Shown: positions 34,285 through 42,154, counted from the first letter of the stretch. The stretch is DNA of 43,450 bases from Peptococcaceae bacterium (GCA_017656185.1 JACDOK010000018.1:1-43450), one strand, 5' to 3'. Notes: generated by a model not told the origin, from the letters alone. Translations and numbers: made by a program.

Positions 34285-34456
34285 CAACTATCTCCCTCCT
34301 TAACAAATGATTCAATGCCATGCTATTGCGGTAGTGGGAAAGTTGTGACGGTTACGGTTTAATACAAAAATCGAAAAATGCAAGAAAGATTTATTACGCA
34401 TAACAGCATTTCTACGAAATAATGCATAGGGTAATTAGGAAGGGAGGATGATAGCG

Positions 34457-34876
34457 TTGGCTGCAAATGGAACTTTATCGATTCAGGGAGATCTGACACA
34501 GCTAATGGCGGCGCTGCTGGTGGAATTGGTTTTACCGCGGAAGTCAAAAAGGGGCCTTACCATAACCGTGGAAACGGCTCCGCGCCCGGAACCACCGGTG
34601 ATGCTGTCGACTGGAGCGCCCGGTGATTACGGGCAGGTCAAGGCACAGCCGAATACGCCGCAACCCCAAAACAATTACAAAGAAGCCGGAGACCATAACA
34701 GCACTCCCCTACCCGGCCTTGTAGTGCCCGTGGACGGTAATTGCGGCACTAAAATCGATAAGCTGCAGACTTTTCTGGACGGGTTGACGGACGAAGAAAA
34801 GGCACAGCTGCTTGCCATGCTTAAGAAAAACCATAGTAACAAGTCTTACGGAACTGCGACACAGGACTGCTGGTAG
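34457..34876 (+). CDS. Unknown protein with LVELVLP motif, 139 aa
   Basis: I do not recognise this protein. The N-terminus (LMAALLVELVLPRKSKRGLTI and VETAPRPEPP) is clearly related to that of the next gene. A Pro/Asn/Gln-rich linker and a C-terminal helical segment (KLQTFLDGLTDEEKAQLLAM) follow. I place the start at the TTG nine bases after GGGAGG, because the ATG at 34448 abuts that site. It lies divergent from the mini-protein array and begins a plus-strand group of unknown genes in the sporulation island. Confidence 0.68.
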   Translation: MAANGTLSIQGDLTQLMAALLVELVLPRKSKRGLTITVETAPRPEPPVMLSTGAPGDYGQVKAQPNTPQPQNNYKEAGDHNSTPLPGLVVPVDGNCGTKIDKLQTFLDGLTDEEKAQLLAMLKKNHSNKSYGTATQDCW

Positions 34877-34972
34877 AAAAGCGAGCTTATTGGCAAAATA
34901 AGGCACTAACGCATAAGCTAGAACATCACCAATGCCTACAAAATGTTATCAAGACTGAAAAGGAGGTAGAGT

Positions 34973-35167
34973 ATGGGCAAGCTTAAGGCCTTGCTTAACA
35001 GTCCCGAAGTAAAGGACCTGCTGGTCGCAATGCTGGCCGAACTTGTCTTGCCGGAGAGATCAAGGCGCGGTTTCAAAGTTACTATCGAAACAAAGCCCCG
35101 GCCCAGCCCACCCGTTAAGTTACCGGACGGATCCCAAAATGGACCTAATGGTAAGAACAACATATGA
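34973..35167 (+). CDS. Small protein with LAELVLP motif, 64 aa
   Basis: It is a short paralogue of the preceding protein: LLVAMLAELVLPERSRRGFK and VTIETKPRPSPPVKL align with the N-terminus there, and the long C-terminal part is missing. AAAAGGAGGTAGAGT before the ATG is a strong site. The pattern is a short amphipathic helix, a basic stretch, a beta strand and a Pro-rich tail. Function unknown. Confidence 0.68.
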   Translation: MGKLKALLNSPEVKDLLVAMLAELVLPERSRRGFKVTIETKPRPSPPVKLPDGSQNGPNGKNNI

Positions 35168-35187
35168 AATCAACGGCCCGACAATTG

Positions 35188-35222
35188 CATAGAAAGGGGA
35201 GACGGCTGTCAACCGTCTCCCC
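35188..35222 (-). terminator. Terminator of the 142-aa helical protein gene
   Basis: GGGGAGACGG pairs with CCGTCTCCCC around a seven-base loop; on the minus strand it is followed by TTTCTATG. It lies about 40 bases after the stop at 35264. Confidence 0.75.
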
Positions 35223-35263
35223 TGGTCGTGCTGACCTCTACCCCTTTTTACCGGAATGATCTC

Positions 35264-35692
35264 TTACATTCCGGCCAGCTTTTTTAACTGTCCAACAAGA
35301 CGGTCCTTACGTTTTTTCTTGCGCCGCAGGTACTCCTCCCGGGCAAAACGAGCCGCAGCGCCTGTTAATCCTATCTCCCGGAGATCCTGTTCCATGTTGC
35401 GTATCAGCGCTTCCAGTTTTTCATGTTCCTCGGTGTCCAACGCCTTAACCGAACTTTTGTATTTTTGGGCCGCAGCAGCAACGGTAGCCAGGGTGGCAGG
35501 CGTAAGATTCTGTATGTTTATAGAGCGTAGTTCGTTTATCCCCTGGGATAAAAGATGTTGGAATTTCTGCAAGAATTTTCTTTCCAGTGCTGCCAACGCA
35601 GATTCGTACCGGTTTTTGATTACCTCCGGGGCATCAAGTATGATGCCATCCATATTGTCCTGGGCTTGAGGATCTTTCCCTCTTTCCGTCAA
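35264..35692 (-). CDS. Unknown helical protein, 142 aa
   Basis: The protein is predicted almost fully helical and charged, with a very basic C-terminal part (ARFAREEYLRRKKKRKDRLV). It could bind nucleic acid or a membrane surface, but there is no recognised domain. It starts at TTG five bases after GGTGGAG. It is convergent with the LAELVLP genes and lies within the spore island. No function is proposed. Confidence 0.65.
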   Translation of the reverse strand: MTERGKDPQAQDNMDGIILDAPEVIKNRYESALAALERKFLQKFQHLLSQGINELRSINIQNLTPATLATVAAAAQKYKSSVKALDTEEHEKLEALIRNMEQDLREIGLTGAAARFAREEYLRRKKKRKDRLVGQLKKLAGM

Positions 35693-35783
35693 GTTGTCTC
35701 CACCTTTCCTAAGAAAAATAAACTCATTAACTACTGTATGTATTTTTGCGGAACCCCGTTACAGATTTGCCCGGCATTAACGG

Positions 35784-35984
35784 TTAGGAATAAGCACTAT
35801 ATAGAGCTAACAATACCGTAAAAGTACGTGCATGCCCGTACTCATCGCCAATGATGCTGTACACCAGGGCCTGCAGGGTGGGGTAATCATCCAATAAGCG
35901 GGCGATTTCGCTATACTCGTGCACAGCTTTTAATTCATCATCAAGCGCCGCTTCAATCATCGATCTCAGATCCTGATTAGACAC
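35784..35984 (-). CDS. Short ferritin-like/rubrerythrin-like protein, 66 aa
   Basis: Two helices carry ferritin-like iron-site patterns: DDELKAVHEYSEIARLL and IIGDEYGHARTF, the latter an ExxH motif. A complete ferritin-like bundle needs four helices, so this would have to dimerise or is a half-domain. The start chosen is GTG after TAAGGAGGGTTTACTG, removing 18 residues of a longer open frame. Small ferritin-like proteins occur in spore coats of clostridia, but that link is only suggestive here. Confidence 0.7.
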   Translation of the reverse strand: MSNQDLRSMIEAALDDELKAVHEYSEIARLLDDYPTLQALVYSIIGDEYGHARTFTVLLALYSAYS

Positions 35985-36161
35985 CAGTAAACCCTCCTTA
36001 GAAATACTTTTAATGCCTAATATATGCATATATGGCAAGAGGTGACAGGTGTAAGGGTAATTGAAAATGAAAAACGCATCATAAATATGAAATATATGAA
36101 ACCTGAAATATGAATGTGGTGCATATATTTCATTAAGAGACGCTCCAAGGAGGGGGATAGT

Positions 36162-37073
36162 TTGGCTTTTAAGTCAAAACTGGCCAACAGTCTCCTGAAC
36201 TTTCTTTTGTTTGAACTGATTTCATCCCACACAGGAAAGCGCCACCAGAACGGTGGGGATGATCAAGACAGAAAAAGTTCAGGGCGGGAATTGCTCCTCA
36301 GCATGCTGCAGCAGTACTTATTAAACGAGTTGAGCGCCGGTCAGGGTGTACAAACGATTTGTCTGGAGACCTCACCCGAAAAATCCGTAAAAGACGAAAG
36401 CGGTCTGTCACGGGAACTTTTACCCTTACTGTTACAGCAATTAATGTCTCGTCCCGGAACGGAAGCCGACCCCGGTGACGCCGGTGAGGATGAAACCGGA
36501 GCATCAGATAGTGGTTTGGGTAAAGAACTCCTGCCTCTTCTGCTGCAGCAGCTTATGGCCTCTCAGGAGACCGAAAGCAGCCCGGACAACACTGCAGCCG
36601 AAAGTGAAGCGAAACAGGATACTTCTCCGGAACAGTTGATCGAGATGCTGAAGGACGCATTATCGTCCCAGGACGAAAGTGCTGAGGAAACCGGTACTGA
36701 TAATGAACCTTACGGGATGACTGGAACTCATTTCCTGGCAGAGGAAAAATGGAACCAGTTTTTCTTGTACCAGCAGCAAATTATAGACAAATTACAAGCT
36801 ATTGACGAAAAGCTACAGCAGCTGGACGGTAAAGCCGGGGAATTGACGGATACGGTGAAAGAAATCGCAGAGAAACGGCAGGTACAATATTCCCCGGCAG
36901 CAACCGCTTGGCAAGCGAAAAAAAAATCTGGCGTTACGGGGCAGGACGCAACAAATGAAACCACCGCAAGCGCGTCAAAAGGAGAATCAAAAGAAGCGCA
37001 AGAGCCACAAATTAATTCTTCAGGCAAAGGAAAGATCATATACTGGCATTTCCCCGAGTCACAAACCAATTAG
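36162..37073 (+). CDS. Unknown acidic protein with LL-rich repeats and C-terminal YWHFPE motif
   Basis: The 303-residue protein has an amphipathic N-terminus (KLANSLLNFLLFELI), then three related segments (GRELLLSMLQQYLLNEL, SRELLPLLLQQLMSRPG, GKELLPLLLQQLMASQE) separated by acidic linkers, a coiled coil (IIDKLQAIDEKLQQLDGKAG) and a C-terminus GKIIYWHFPESQTN. The start is a TTG after AAGGAGGGGG. The same terminal motif ends the next protein. I do not recognise the family. Repeats and charge suggest a scaffold or coat component, which is inference. Confidence 0.72.
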   Translation: MAFKSKLANSLLNFLLFELISSHTGKRHQNGGDDQDRKSSGRELLLSMLQQYLLNELSAGQGVQTICLETSPEKSVKDESGLSRELLPLLLQQLMSRPGTEADPGDAGEDETGASDSGLGKELLPLLLQQLMASQETESSPDNTAAESEAKQDTSPEQLIEMLKDALSSQDESAEETGTDNEPYGMTGTHFLAEEKWNQFFLYQQQIIDKLQAIDEKLQQLDGKAGELTDTVKEIAEKRQVQYSPAATAWQAKKKSGVTGQDATNETTASASKGESKEAQEPQINSSGKGKIIYWHFPESQTN

Positions 37074-37135
37074 GCAGTCATATGATAACAATATCAGTTT
37101 GGGATAAAAAATAAAGTGAAAGGGGGGACAAAACT

Positions 37136-38137
37136 TTGGCTCGTAAAAGCCTGGAGTTACTACAAGAGGCCTATGTGAGAGAAAAGGCCCTCTTGGGCCT
37201 GAGCCAGCGTCTTCTTGATTTGGCACCGGGTTATGAGGCTGTTTCCCTGGTGGCGGACATGGCACGCGACGGCAAATGGCATTTAAGAATGCTGGAAGAC
37301 GCCGTTCCCGGAATTGATAAAAATCGCCAGCAGCAGTATATCCTGCGGGACTTCAATGATTTTTTTGAAGGTGCGAACCAGGTTCTAAGGATCTTAAAGG
37401 AAGTCCTGGAGTACATAAAGGAGTTCCTGGAGTCCGGCAGGAGCCACAGGTTGCTGGTGCTGGTGCAGGAAATTAAGGACGATTTGGATTTACATATTCT
37501 CAAATTGGAAGCCTTGGTGCAATTTAAAATGAAGGGCCCAAAGGCCAAAATCAAACCGCTACAAGCTACGGTACCACCGGTGGGAAATATTGAAGAACTA
37601 CTTGGTAAATATAGTGAAAAGACCGAAATTCTCAAAAAACTCAAGGAAAAAATAAGCATACCTGAAGGTGCTAAAGAAACGGAGCAACAGGAAGACATGC
37701 CGCAAAAGGTAGAGGATGTTCCCAAAGAAAAGGATACTCCGGAAGATAGTGTTATCGAAGGTCCCGAAGCGGAAGTGGAACAGGTGCCGCCGGAACAGCA
37801 GCAACAACAAAATGAAGCATTAACGGAGGATGTTAAGGACCAGGATTCTCCCGAACAGGCCCAAGACCGGGAATCTTCAGAACGGCTTGAAGACCAGCCG
37901 GATATGGACATTGATTCACCTCAGAGTGGGGATGAACCGGAAAGTATGAGTACAGGCAAGGAGGCCGAAGAAGCTGAACCACCCGCATCCGTACAAAGGG
38001 TGCCCGCGTACCGGATAGGCGCGTCGGGTATCGGGTCCTTTACACGAAGTTCTGTCTCTGAATTAAAAAGGAAGGCCAAAACACGCCGGGAAATTGAGAA
38101 GGGTAACATCTTATACTGGCATTTCCCCGAAAAATAA
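37136..38137 (+). CDS. Unknown protein, helical domain, acidic linker and C-terminal YWHFPE motif
   Basis: The product has 333 residues. Residues 1-150 form a helical domain with H and E residues in helices (DGKWHLRMLEDAVPG, DDLDLHILKLEALVQ), faintly ferritin-like. Residues about 175-290 are a Glu/Gln/Pro-rich low-complexity region, including a Gln run. The C-terminus is EKGNILYWHFPEK, matching the previous protein. It starts at TTG after AAGGGGGGACAAAAC, 62 bases downstream, so the two genes are likely one operon. A strong terminator follows. Function unknown. Confidence 0.72.
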   Translation: MARKSLELLQEAYVREKALLGLSQRLLDLAPGYEAVSLVADMARDGKWHLRMLEDAVPGIDKNRQQQYILRDFNDFFEGANQVLRILKEVLEYIKEFLESGRSHRLLVLVQEIKDDLDLHILKLEALVQFKMKGPKAKIKPLQATVPPVGNIEELLGKYSEKTEILKKLKEKISIPEGAKETEQQEDMPQKVEDVPKEKDTPEDSVIEGPEAEVEQVPPEQQQQQNEALTEDVKDQDSPEQAQDRESSERLEDQPDMDIDSPQSGDEPESMSTGKEAEEAEPPASVQRVPAYRIGASGIGSFTRSSVSELKRKAKTRREIEKGNILYWHFPEK

Positions 38138-38157
38138 CGCGAAATTGACAAGGCAAA

Positions 38158-38185
38158 GGGGCCGCAGGAGAAGCGGCCCTTTTTG
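38158..38185 (+). terminator. Terminator of the YWHFPE gene pair
   Basis: GGGCCGC pairs with GCGGCCC around AGGAGAA, followed by TTTTTG. Confidence 0.88.
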
Positions 38186-38244
38186 TACCATAATTGCGTT
38201 GCCGAGTTTTGAGTCTGTCACCTCCGAGACAGTCAAAAAGGGAA

Positions 38245-38385
38245 TTACTGGAACATTTTTCTAAGTTTTTTAATTAGGGCCGGCTCGCCGGGATCACCGG
38301 GATTATATCTTAGTGACTGGACCAGGGTTATAAAAAGAATCAGGGTAATCACTTTCGTCGAGTTCAACTTCAGCACAATGGCCAT
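38245..38385 (-). CDS. Small protein with one membrane helix, 46 aa
   Basis: The ATG at 38385 follows GGGGGG with 11-12 bases spacing. The peptide has a short head, a membrane-like helix (KVITLILFITLVQSL) and a basic tail (LIKKLRKMF) after a Pro/Gly hinge. A longer open frame reaches 38568 but runs through sequence complementary to other signals. It resembles the other mini-proteins in having one short helix. Function unknown. Confidence 0.5.
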   Translation of the reverse strand: MAIVLKLNSTKVITLILFITLVQSLRYNPGDPGEPALIKKLRKMFQ

Positions 38386-38461
38386 GGTGGTACTATCCCC
38401 CCAGGCAACTGAAATGGTATACCATATTATGTTAGAACCCGGAGGGATGTGACTGGCACCT

Positions 38462-38686
38462 TTATTCTGCACGCAGGTGGAAATGGCCGCTCTTTTTATT
38501 GATCCATTCGTCCAGAGGCTGGTTATAGGTTTCATCTTCCAAGGAGTACAGCGGTACCCCGGCCCCAACCTCTTCGTCTTCTAACGCCGATGCCCGAAAT
38601 GGCGATACCGAACTTCTGCCCACCACCGGCTGAGAAGGGTCCTCGAATTCGGGTTCGGTATAAAGAGGAAAACCCTCGCCTGTCAT
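38462..38686 (-). CDS. Small acidic protein, 74 aa
   Basis: AAGGGGG eight bases before ATG 38686 decides the start; a longer frame to 38752 has no site. The protein is acidic and probably disordered, with two similar short segments (EGFPLYTEPEFE and AGVPLYSLEDE). No known domain is visible. It sits in the sporulation island upstream of the 46-residue gene and may be co-transcribed with it. Confidence 0.58.
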   Translation of the reverse strand: MTGEGFPLYTEPEFEDPSQPVVGRSSVSPFRASALEDEEVGAGVPLYSLEDETYNQPLDEWINKKSGHFHLRAE

Positions 38687-38767
38687 TTTTATAACCCCCT
38701 TGCCACTAGCATGCGTCTTCAAGCCAAATTTAAAACCGTAAACCGGTTCCATATCAACAAATAAATA

Positions 38768-38910
38768 GCCTACCGGGCATAATGTACCCGGTAGGCCGTT
38801 CCGGCATCCTTAACGGCCATTAACATCTCCTTACTGGCATTTTGGGCAATACCAATTTCCTCATGGACTTTGTTTACAGAAGCAGAAACATCCTCCTTCC
38901 CAAATCCATT
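38768..38910 (-). other. Possible remnant of a small gene ending in a hairpin
   Basis: From 38910 to a TAG at 38770 the minus strand is open for 46 codons with coding-like content (VNKVHEEIGIAQNASKEM), but has no start codon in the first two thirds and is preceded by TGA. AAGGAGG lies inside it, in front of a frame that stops after five codons. A 10-bp stem (GCCTACCGGG/CCCGGTAGGC, 38768-38796) follows. It could be a frameshifted small gene. Confidence 0.35.
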
Positions 38911-39000
38911 TCATTATGGGCACCTCGCGCCGAGGTCCTGAGATTACGGTAAAGCGTTTAAATTTGGGCTAAATATAAAGACCTCCGGGAAGGGGGGTAT

Positions 39001-39030
39001 CACGTTTTGGGTAACGTACTGCATAAAGTA
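39001..39030 (+). promoter_or_regulatory. Sigma-K-like promoter, first tandem peptide
   Basis: CAC at 39001-39003 and CATAAAGTA at 39022-39030 match the sigma-K elements AC and CATAnnnTA, with 18 bases between them. The element is 44 bases upstream of the peptide ATG and is conserved in the tandem copy. Confidence 0.55.
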
Positions 39031-39073
39031 TAGTGGTTCCATCATCTTCCAATCAAGGGGGGGTTTTTACGGT

Positions 39074-39169
39074 ATGGATCAACAATTGATTTTACCTGTC
39101 GTTTTGCCTTTGGGGTTCCTGGTCCTCTTCATTATCATCGTGGCAGTAATCCTCATTGTCATCATTTAA
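39074..39169 (+). CDS. Hydrophobic mini-protein, 31 aa
   Basis: It begins MDQQLILPVVLPLG and continues as a membrane helix rich in Ile, Val and Leu. AAGGGGGGG lies 11 bases upstream of the ATG. It is a diverged tandem partner of the gene at 39342, with a related leader and promoter. Almost the whole protein is hydrophobic, so it is probably membrane- or coat-embedded. Its function is unknown. Confidence 0.62.
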   Translation: MDQQLILPVVLPLGFLVLFIIIVAVILIVII

Positions 39170-39271
39170 CGTGCAGCCCATAACAAAAAGCGCCGCTTTT
39201 TGCGGTACCTAAAAATTAAAAGAGTTTAGTCTGGAGATTAGAGCTAAATAAAAAGGTCCCCTGAGGGATAT

Positions 39272-39300
39272 CACGTTCAGGTACTGTGCTGCATAACGTA
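39272..39300 (+). promoter_or_regulatory. Sigma-K-like promoter, second tandem peptide
   Basis: CAC at 39272-39274 is followed after 17 bases by CATAACGTA at 39292-39300, the canonical sigma-K spacing and boxes. The TATCACGTT context is shared with the first copy. Confidence 0.6.
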
Positions 39301-39341
39301 TATTAGTTCCATTATCTTCCAGCAAAGGAGGTCTTTACAGT

Positions 39342-39434
39342 ATGGATACACAACAAATCTTTTGGCCCCTTTGGCTGCTGCCTTTACTGCTTTTAATCCC
39401 TATCATCATCATTATCATCGTAATAATTATCTAG
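39342..39434 (+). CDS. Hydrophobic mini-protein, 30 aa
   Basis: It begins MDTQQIFWPLWLLPLLLLIP and ends in an all Ile/Val stretch. AAAGGAGG lies ten bases before the ATG and a GC-rich terminator follows. The upstream 100 bases resemble those of the gene at 39074, with a 268-bp period between the two starts. The near-pure aliphatic C-terminus is unusual. The sigma-K-like promoter suggests late mother-cell expression. Confidence 0.65.
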   Translation: MDTQQIFWPLWLLPLLLLIPIIIIIIVIII

Positions 39435-39457
39435 CAACTATTCTGCCTATAACAAAA

Positions 39458-39486
39458 GGCGCCGCTTCTTGCGGCGCCTAAATTTT
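39458..39486 (+). terminator. Terminator after the tandem mini-proteins
   Basis: GGCGCCGC pairs with GCGGCGCC around TTCTT and is followed by TAAATTTT. It lies between the peptide gene and the convergent pstS, and may serve both. Confidence 0.8.
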
Positions 39487-39521
39487 CCCGACATTTATCA
39501 ACATAAAACGCTGCTTAACAG

Positions 39522-40343
39522 CTAATTTACAGGCACATAATCCTTGGCTACAATCTCCTGTCCCTCGGGACTGAGTACAAAATCAATGTACTTTTTAACC
39601 AGCCCTTGTGGTTCTCCTTTTGTCAGGTAGTTGAAAGGACGGACGAGGGCGTAGTTTCCGCTCTTTACATTTTCCGGAGTAGGTTCAACACCGTTAATGT
39701 TGACAGCCTTAACGTCATCGGTTATATAACCAAAAGAAACATAACCGATCGCCAACTCATCCTCCGCTACCGTCTTGCTCACACCCCCGTTGGAGGCTTG
39801 TACAATCGCATTGTCCGTAATTTTCCCGCCTTCACCCAAAACCATCTCTTCAAAAGCACCGCGCGTTCCGGACCCGGCCTCGCGCGTCACTACCGTAATT
39901 GGCCCGCTGCCGGTACCAACTTCATCCCAGGTGGTAATCTTCCCCGTAAAAATGCCCTCAACCTGTTCCAGCGTCAAGTTATTCACAGGATTGTCGGGAT
40001 GTACTATCAAGGCAATGCCGTCCAGTGCGATTTGTGTTACAGTGAGACCCATTCCCTTCTCCGACTCCTCCAAGTGGCGCGACGCGGCTCCAATGTCTGC
40101 AATGCCCTGACTTGCCGCCTTGATCCCCTGGCTCGAACCGCCGCCTTGTACGTTGATGCTGATACCAGGGTTCTTTTCCATAAAGGCCTTAGCTAATTCT
40201 TCCGAAAGCGGTTGTACCGACGTTGAACCGGCAATGGTAAGAACATTATCGCTTTTGGCGCCACCACCACAGCCGGCCGCAAACACGCCCACAAACATGA
40301 CGGCCAGTATTACGAGCAACCCAACAAAGACCTTCTTCCGCAC
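39522..40343 (-). CDS. pstS: Phosphate ABC transporter, substrate-binding lipoprotein
   Basis: The 273-residue lipoprotein has a signal peptide with lipobox AAGC (Cys25), TIAGSTSVQPLSEELAKAF and the phosphate-site motif TVVTREAGSGTRGAFEEMV, which identify PstS. It starts at GTG after GAGGGGG. Unusually it is last in the operon, 31 bases behind pstA, rather than first. It captures phosphate outside the membrane for PstCA. Confidence 0.93.
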   Translation of the reverse strand: MRKKVFVGLLVILAVMFVGVFAAGCGGGAKSDNVLTIAGSTSVQPLSEELAKAFMEKNPGISINVQGGGSSQGIKAASQGIADIGAASRHLEESEKGMGLTVTQIALDGIALIVHPDNPVNNLTLEQVEGIFTGKITTWDEVGTGSGPITVVTREAGSGTRGAFEEMVLGEGGKITDNAIVQASNGGVSKTVAEDELAIGYVSFGYITDDVKAVNINGVEPTPENVKSGNYALVRPFNYLTKGEPQGLVKKYIDFVLSPEGQEIVAKDYVPVN

Positions 40344-40374
40344 AGACCCATCCCCCTCATAAACAAGATAAGAA

Positions 40375-41226
40375 TTAAGCGTTTCCCGAACCCAAACGCT
40401 TCGCGGTCAAACGCCGCATCAGGTAATTAGCCGTGATATTAATGATCAATATCATTATAATTAACACGCTGGCGGTAGCATAACCCATTTCAAAAGAAAT
40501 ACCTTCGGAGACAAGTTTGTATAAATGCAGGGACAGCATGTTGGCCGGTTCAAAGATAGAATGGGGTATAAACAGAGAGCCTCCCACCGTGAACAAAACC
40601 GCTGCCGTTTCGCCTACCGAGCGGCCGATACTCAAAACAATACCGGTCACAATGCCGGGCATGGCACTCGGTAAAACAACCTTATAGACCGTCTGCCATT
40701 TGGTAGCCCCCAGCGCCATACTTCCTTCACGATAGGCTCGCGGAACACTCTTTATAGCTTCCTCGGTGGTACGGACAATGGTCGGTAAAACCATTATGGC
40801 CAGGGTAAGGCCACCTGAAAGCACCGACCAGCCCAGCCCGCAGAATATGACAAAAAATGCTAAACCAAACAGGCCAAAGATAATGGAGGGCACACCCGCC
40901 AGGGTATCAGTAGCAAAACGAATCGCCCGTACTACAGCGTTATCCCGGCTGTATTCCGTAAGGTAGGTGGCACTCAGGATGCCGATCGGCGCCGCTACAA
41001 TAATAGATACCGCCACTACATAAATGGTGCCTACAATGGCCGGGAAAATCCCCCCCTCGCGGCCCATATCTTCCGGATAGGCGGTAAGGAACTCCCAGGT
41101 CACGTAGGGCAGACCCTGTTTCAAAATATCAAACAGGATAGCGAAGAGACAGGCAAAAACCAAAATGACCGAGGCCCATAAAAAGATTTTGACAATGGTT
41201 TCTTCTATCTTAAGGGCCCTTCTCAT
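40375..41226 (-). CDS. pstA: Phosphate ABC transporter permease PstA
   Basis: The 283-residue permease has six membrane helices with the PstA-type loop AYREGSMALGATKWQTVYKVVLPSAMPGI and GRSVGETAAVLFTVG. Its ATG overlaps the pstC stop by four bases, giving translational coupling. It forms the channel with PstC. No pstB ATPase gene lies in the window, so the ATPase must be encoded elsewhere. Confidence 0.94.
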   Translation of the reverse strand: MRRALKIEETIVKIFLWASVILVFACLFAILFDILKQGLPYVTWEFLTAYPEDMGREGGIFPAIVGTIYVVAVSIIVAAPIGILSATYLTEYSRDNAVVRAIRFATDTLAGVPSIIFGLFGLAFFVIFCGLGWSVLSGGLTLAIMVLPTIVRTTEEAIKSVPRAYREGSMALGATKWQTVYKVVLPSAMPGIVTGIVLSIGRSVGETAAVLFTVGGSLFIPHSIFEPANMLSLHLYKLVSEGISFEMGYATASVLIIMILIINITANYLMRRLTAKRLGSGNA

Positions 41227-42077
41227 CGTTCATCACCGGCCTTTTTAGGCAGTATGCCGATTAACGAGTTGAGCAGCATAATAATAATGAAAAGTACGAT
41301 ACCGGTGGCAAACAAAGCACGATAGTGATCCCCGGCGGCATAACCCATTTCCAAGGCCACATTGGCGGTAAGGGTACGTACCGGTTCCCATATGGAAAGG
41401 GCCAGCTTGGGCGAGTTACCGGCCACCATAATCACAGCCATCGTCTCCCCGATGGCCCGTCCCATTCCCAATACTATCGCCGCCAGGATACCGGAACGTG
41501 CCGCCGGCAATATTACACTGCGGATGGTCTGCCAGTGGGTGGCTCCCAAAGCCAGGGAACCTTCCTTAAACGAGCGTGGTACGGCACGGATGGCATCCTC
41601 TGAGATATTAATCACCGTGGGCAGAATCATCACAGCCAAAACAATGGAGGCGGCCACTATACTCAAGCCCCTTCCCGGAGCGTGATCACGGATCAGATCC
41701 ACGACCACTACCAAACCCCAGAAACCAAATATTACGGAGGGGATCCCTGCCAGCAGTTCAATGGCCGGTCGTAAAATCCTGGTCATCCAGGCGGGAGCGT
41801 ATTCCGCCAAAAAGACGGCACAAGCCACTGCCACCGGAACACCTAAGATCAGAGCTCCCAGGGTAACATAAAAAGATCCGATGATCATCGGGAAAATACC
41901 AAAAACGTAACCGTTCGGATCCCATTCCAACCCGGAAAGGAATTTCCAAAGACTATAATTTTGGAAAAGCGGCATACCCTCGGCAACGACAAAGACAGTA
42001 ATTAAGGCAATTACTAGAATCGCCATTGCCGCGCTTATAAACAGTACCTTTTCAATAAGCCATTCGTGCCTGCGCAC
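41223..42077 (-). CDS. pstC: Phosphate ABC transporter permease PstC
   Basis: The protein has six membrane helices and the loop SFKEGSLALGATHWQTIRSVILPAARSGI, with GRAIGETMAVIMVAGN, as in PstC. I prefer the GTG start seven bases after GGAGG; an in-frame ATG at 42107 has no ribosome site. It is the first gene of pstC-pstA-pstS. TTAACA repeats 50-75 bases upstream suggest induction under phosphate limitation by the PhoB/PhoP-type regulator encoded next door. Confidence 0.93.
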   Translation of the reverse strand: MRRHEWLIEKVLFISAAMAILVIALITVFVVAEGMPLFQNYSLWKFLSGLEWDPNGYVFGIFPMIIGSFYVTLGALILGVPVAVACAVFLAEYAPAWMTRILRPAIELLAGIPSVIFGFWGLVVVVDLIRDHAPGRGLSIVAASIVLAVMILPTVINISEDAIRAVPRSFKEGSLALGATHWQTIRSVILPAARSGILAAIVLGMGRAIGETMAVIMVAGNSPKLALSIWEPVRTLTANVALEMGYAAGDHYRALFATGIVLFIIIMLLNSLIGILPKKAGDER

Positions 42078-42126
42078 AATATATTCCTCCGTAGTAGCAG
42101 TTACCATGGCTATAGTACAGGCACAA

Positions 42127-42154
42127 TGTTAAACGAATATTTTATTTTTGTTAA
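42127..42154 (-). promoter_or_regulatory. Candidate Pho box upstream of pstC
   Basis: On the minus strand two TTAACA hexamers begin 22 bases apart (two helical turns). Gram-positive PhoP binds TTAACA-like repeats with 11-base periodicity. The position, upstream of a pst operon, supports the call. Confidence 0.5.

Noticed and set aside
33927-34362. Two plus-strand open frames of 97 and 72 codons over the mini-protein array
   Set aside because: They are repeats of each other only because the DNA is tandemly duplicated; they run through terminators and ribosome sites of the minus-strand genes and have none of their own.
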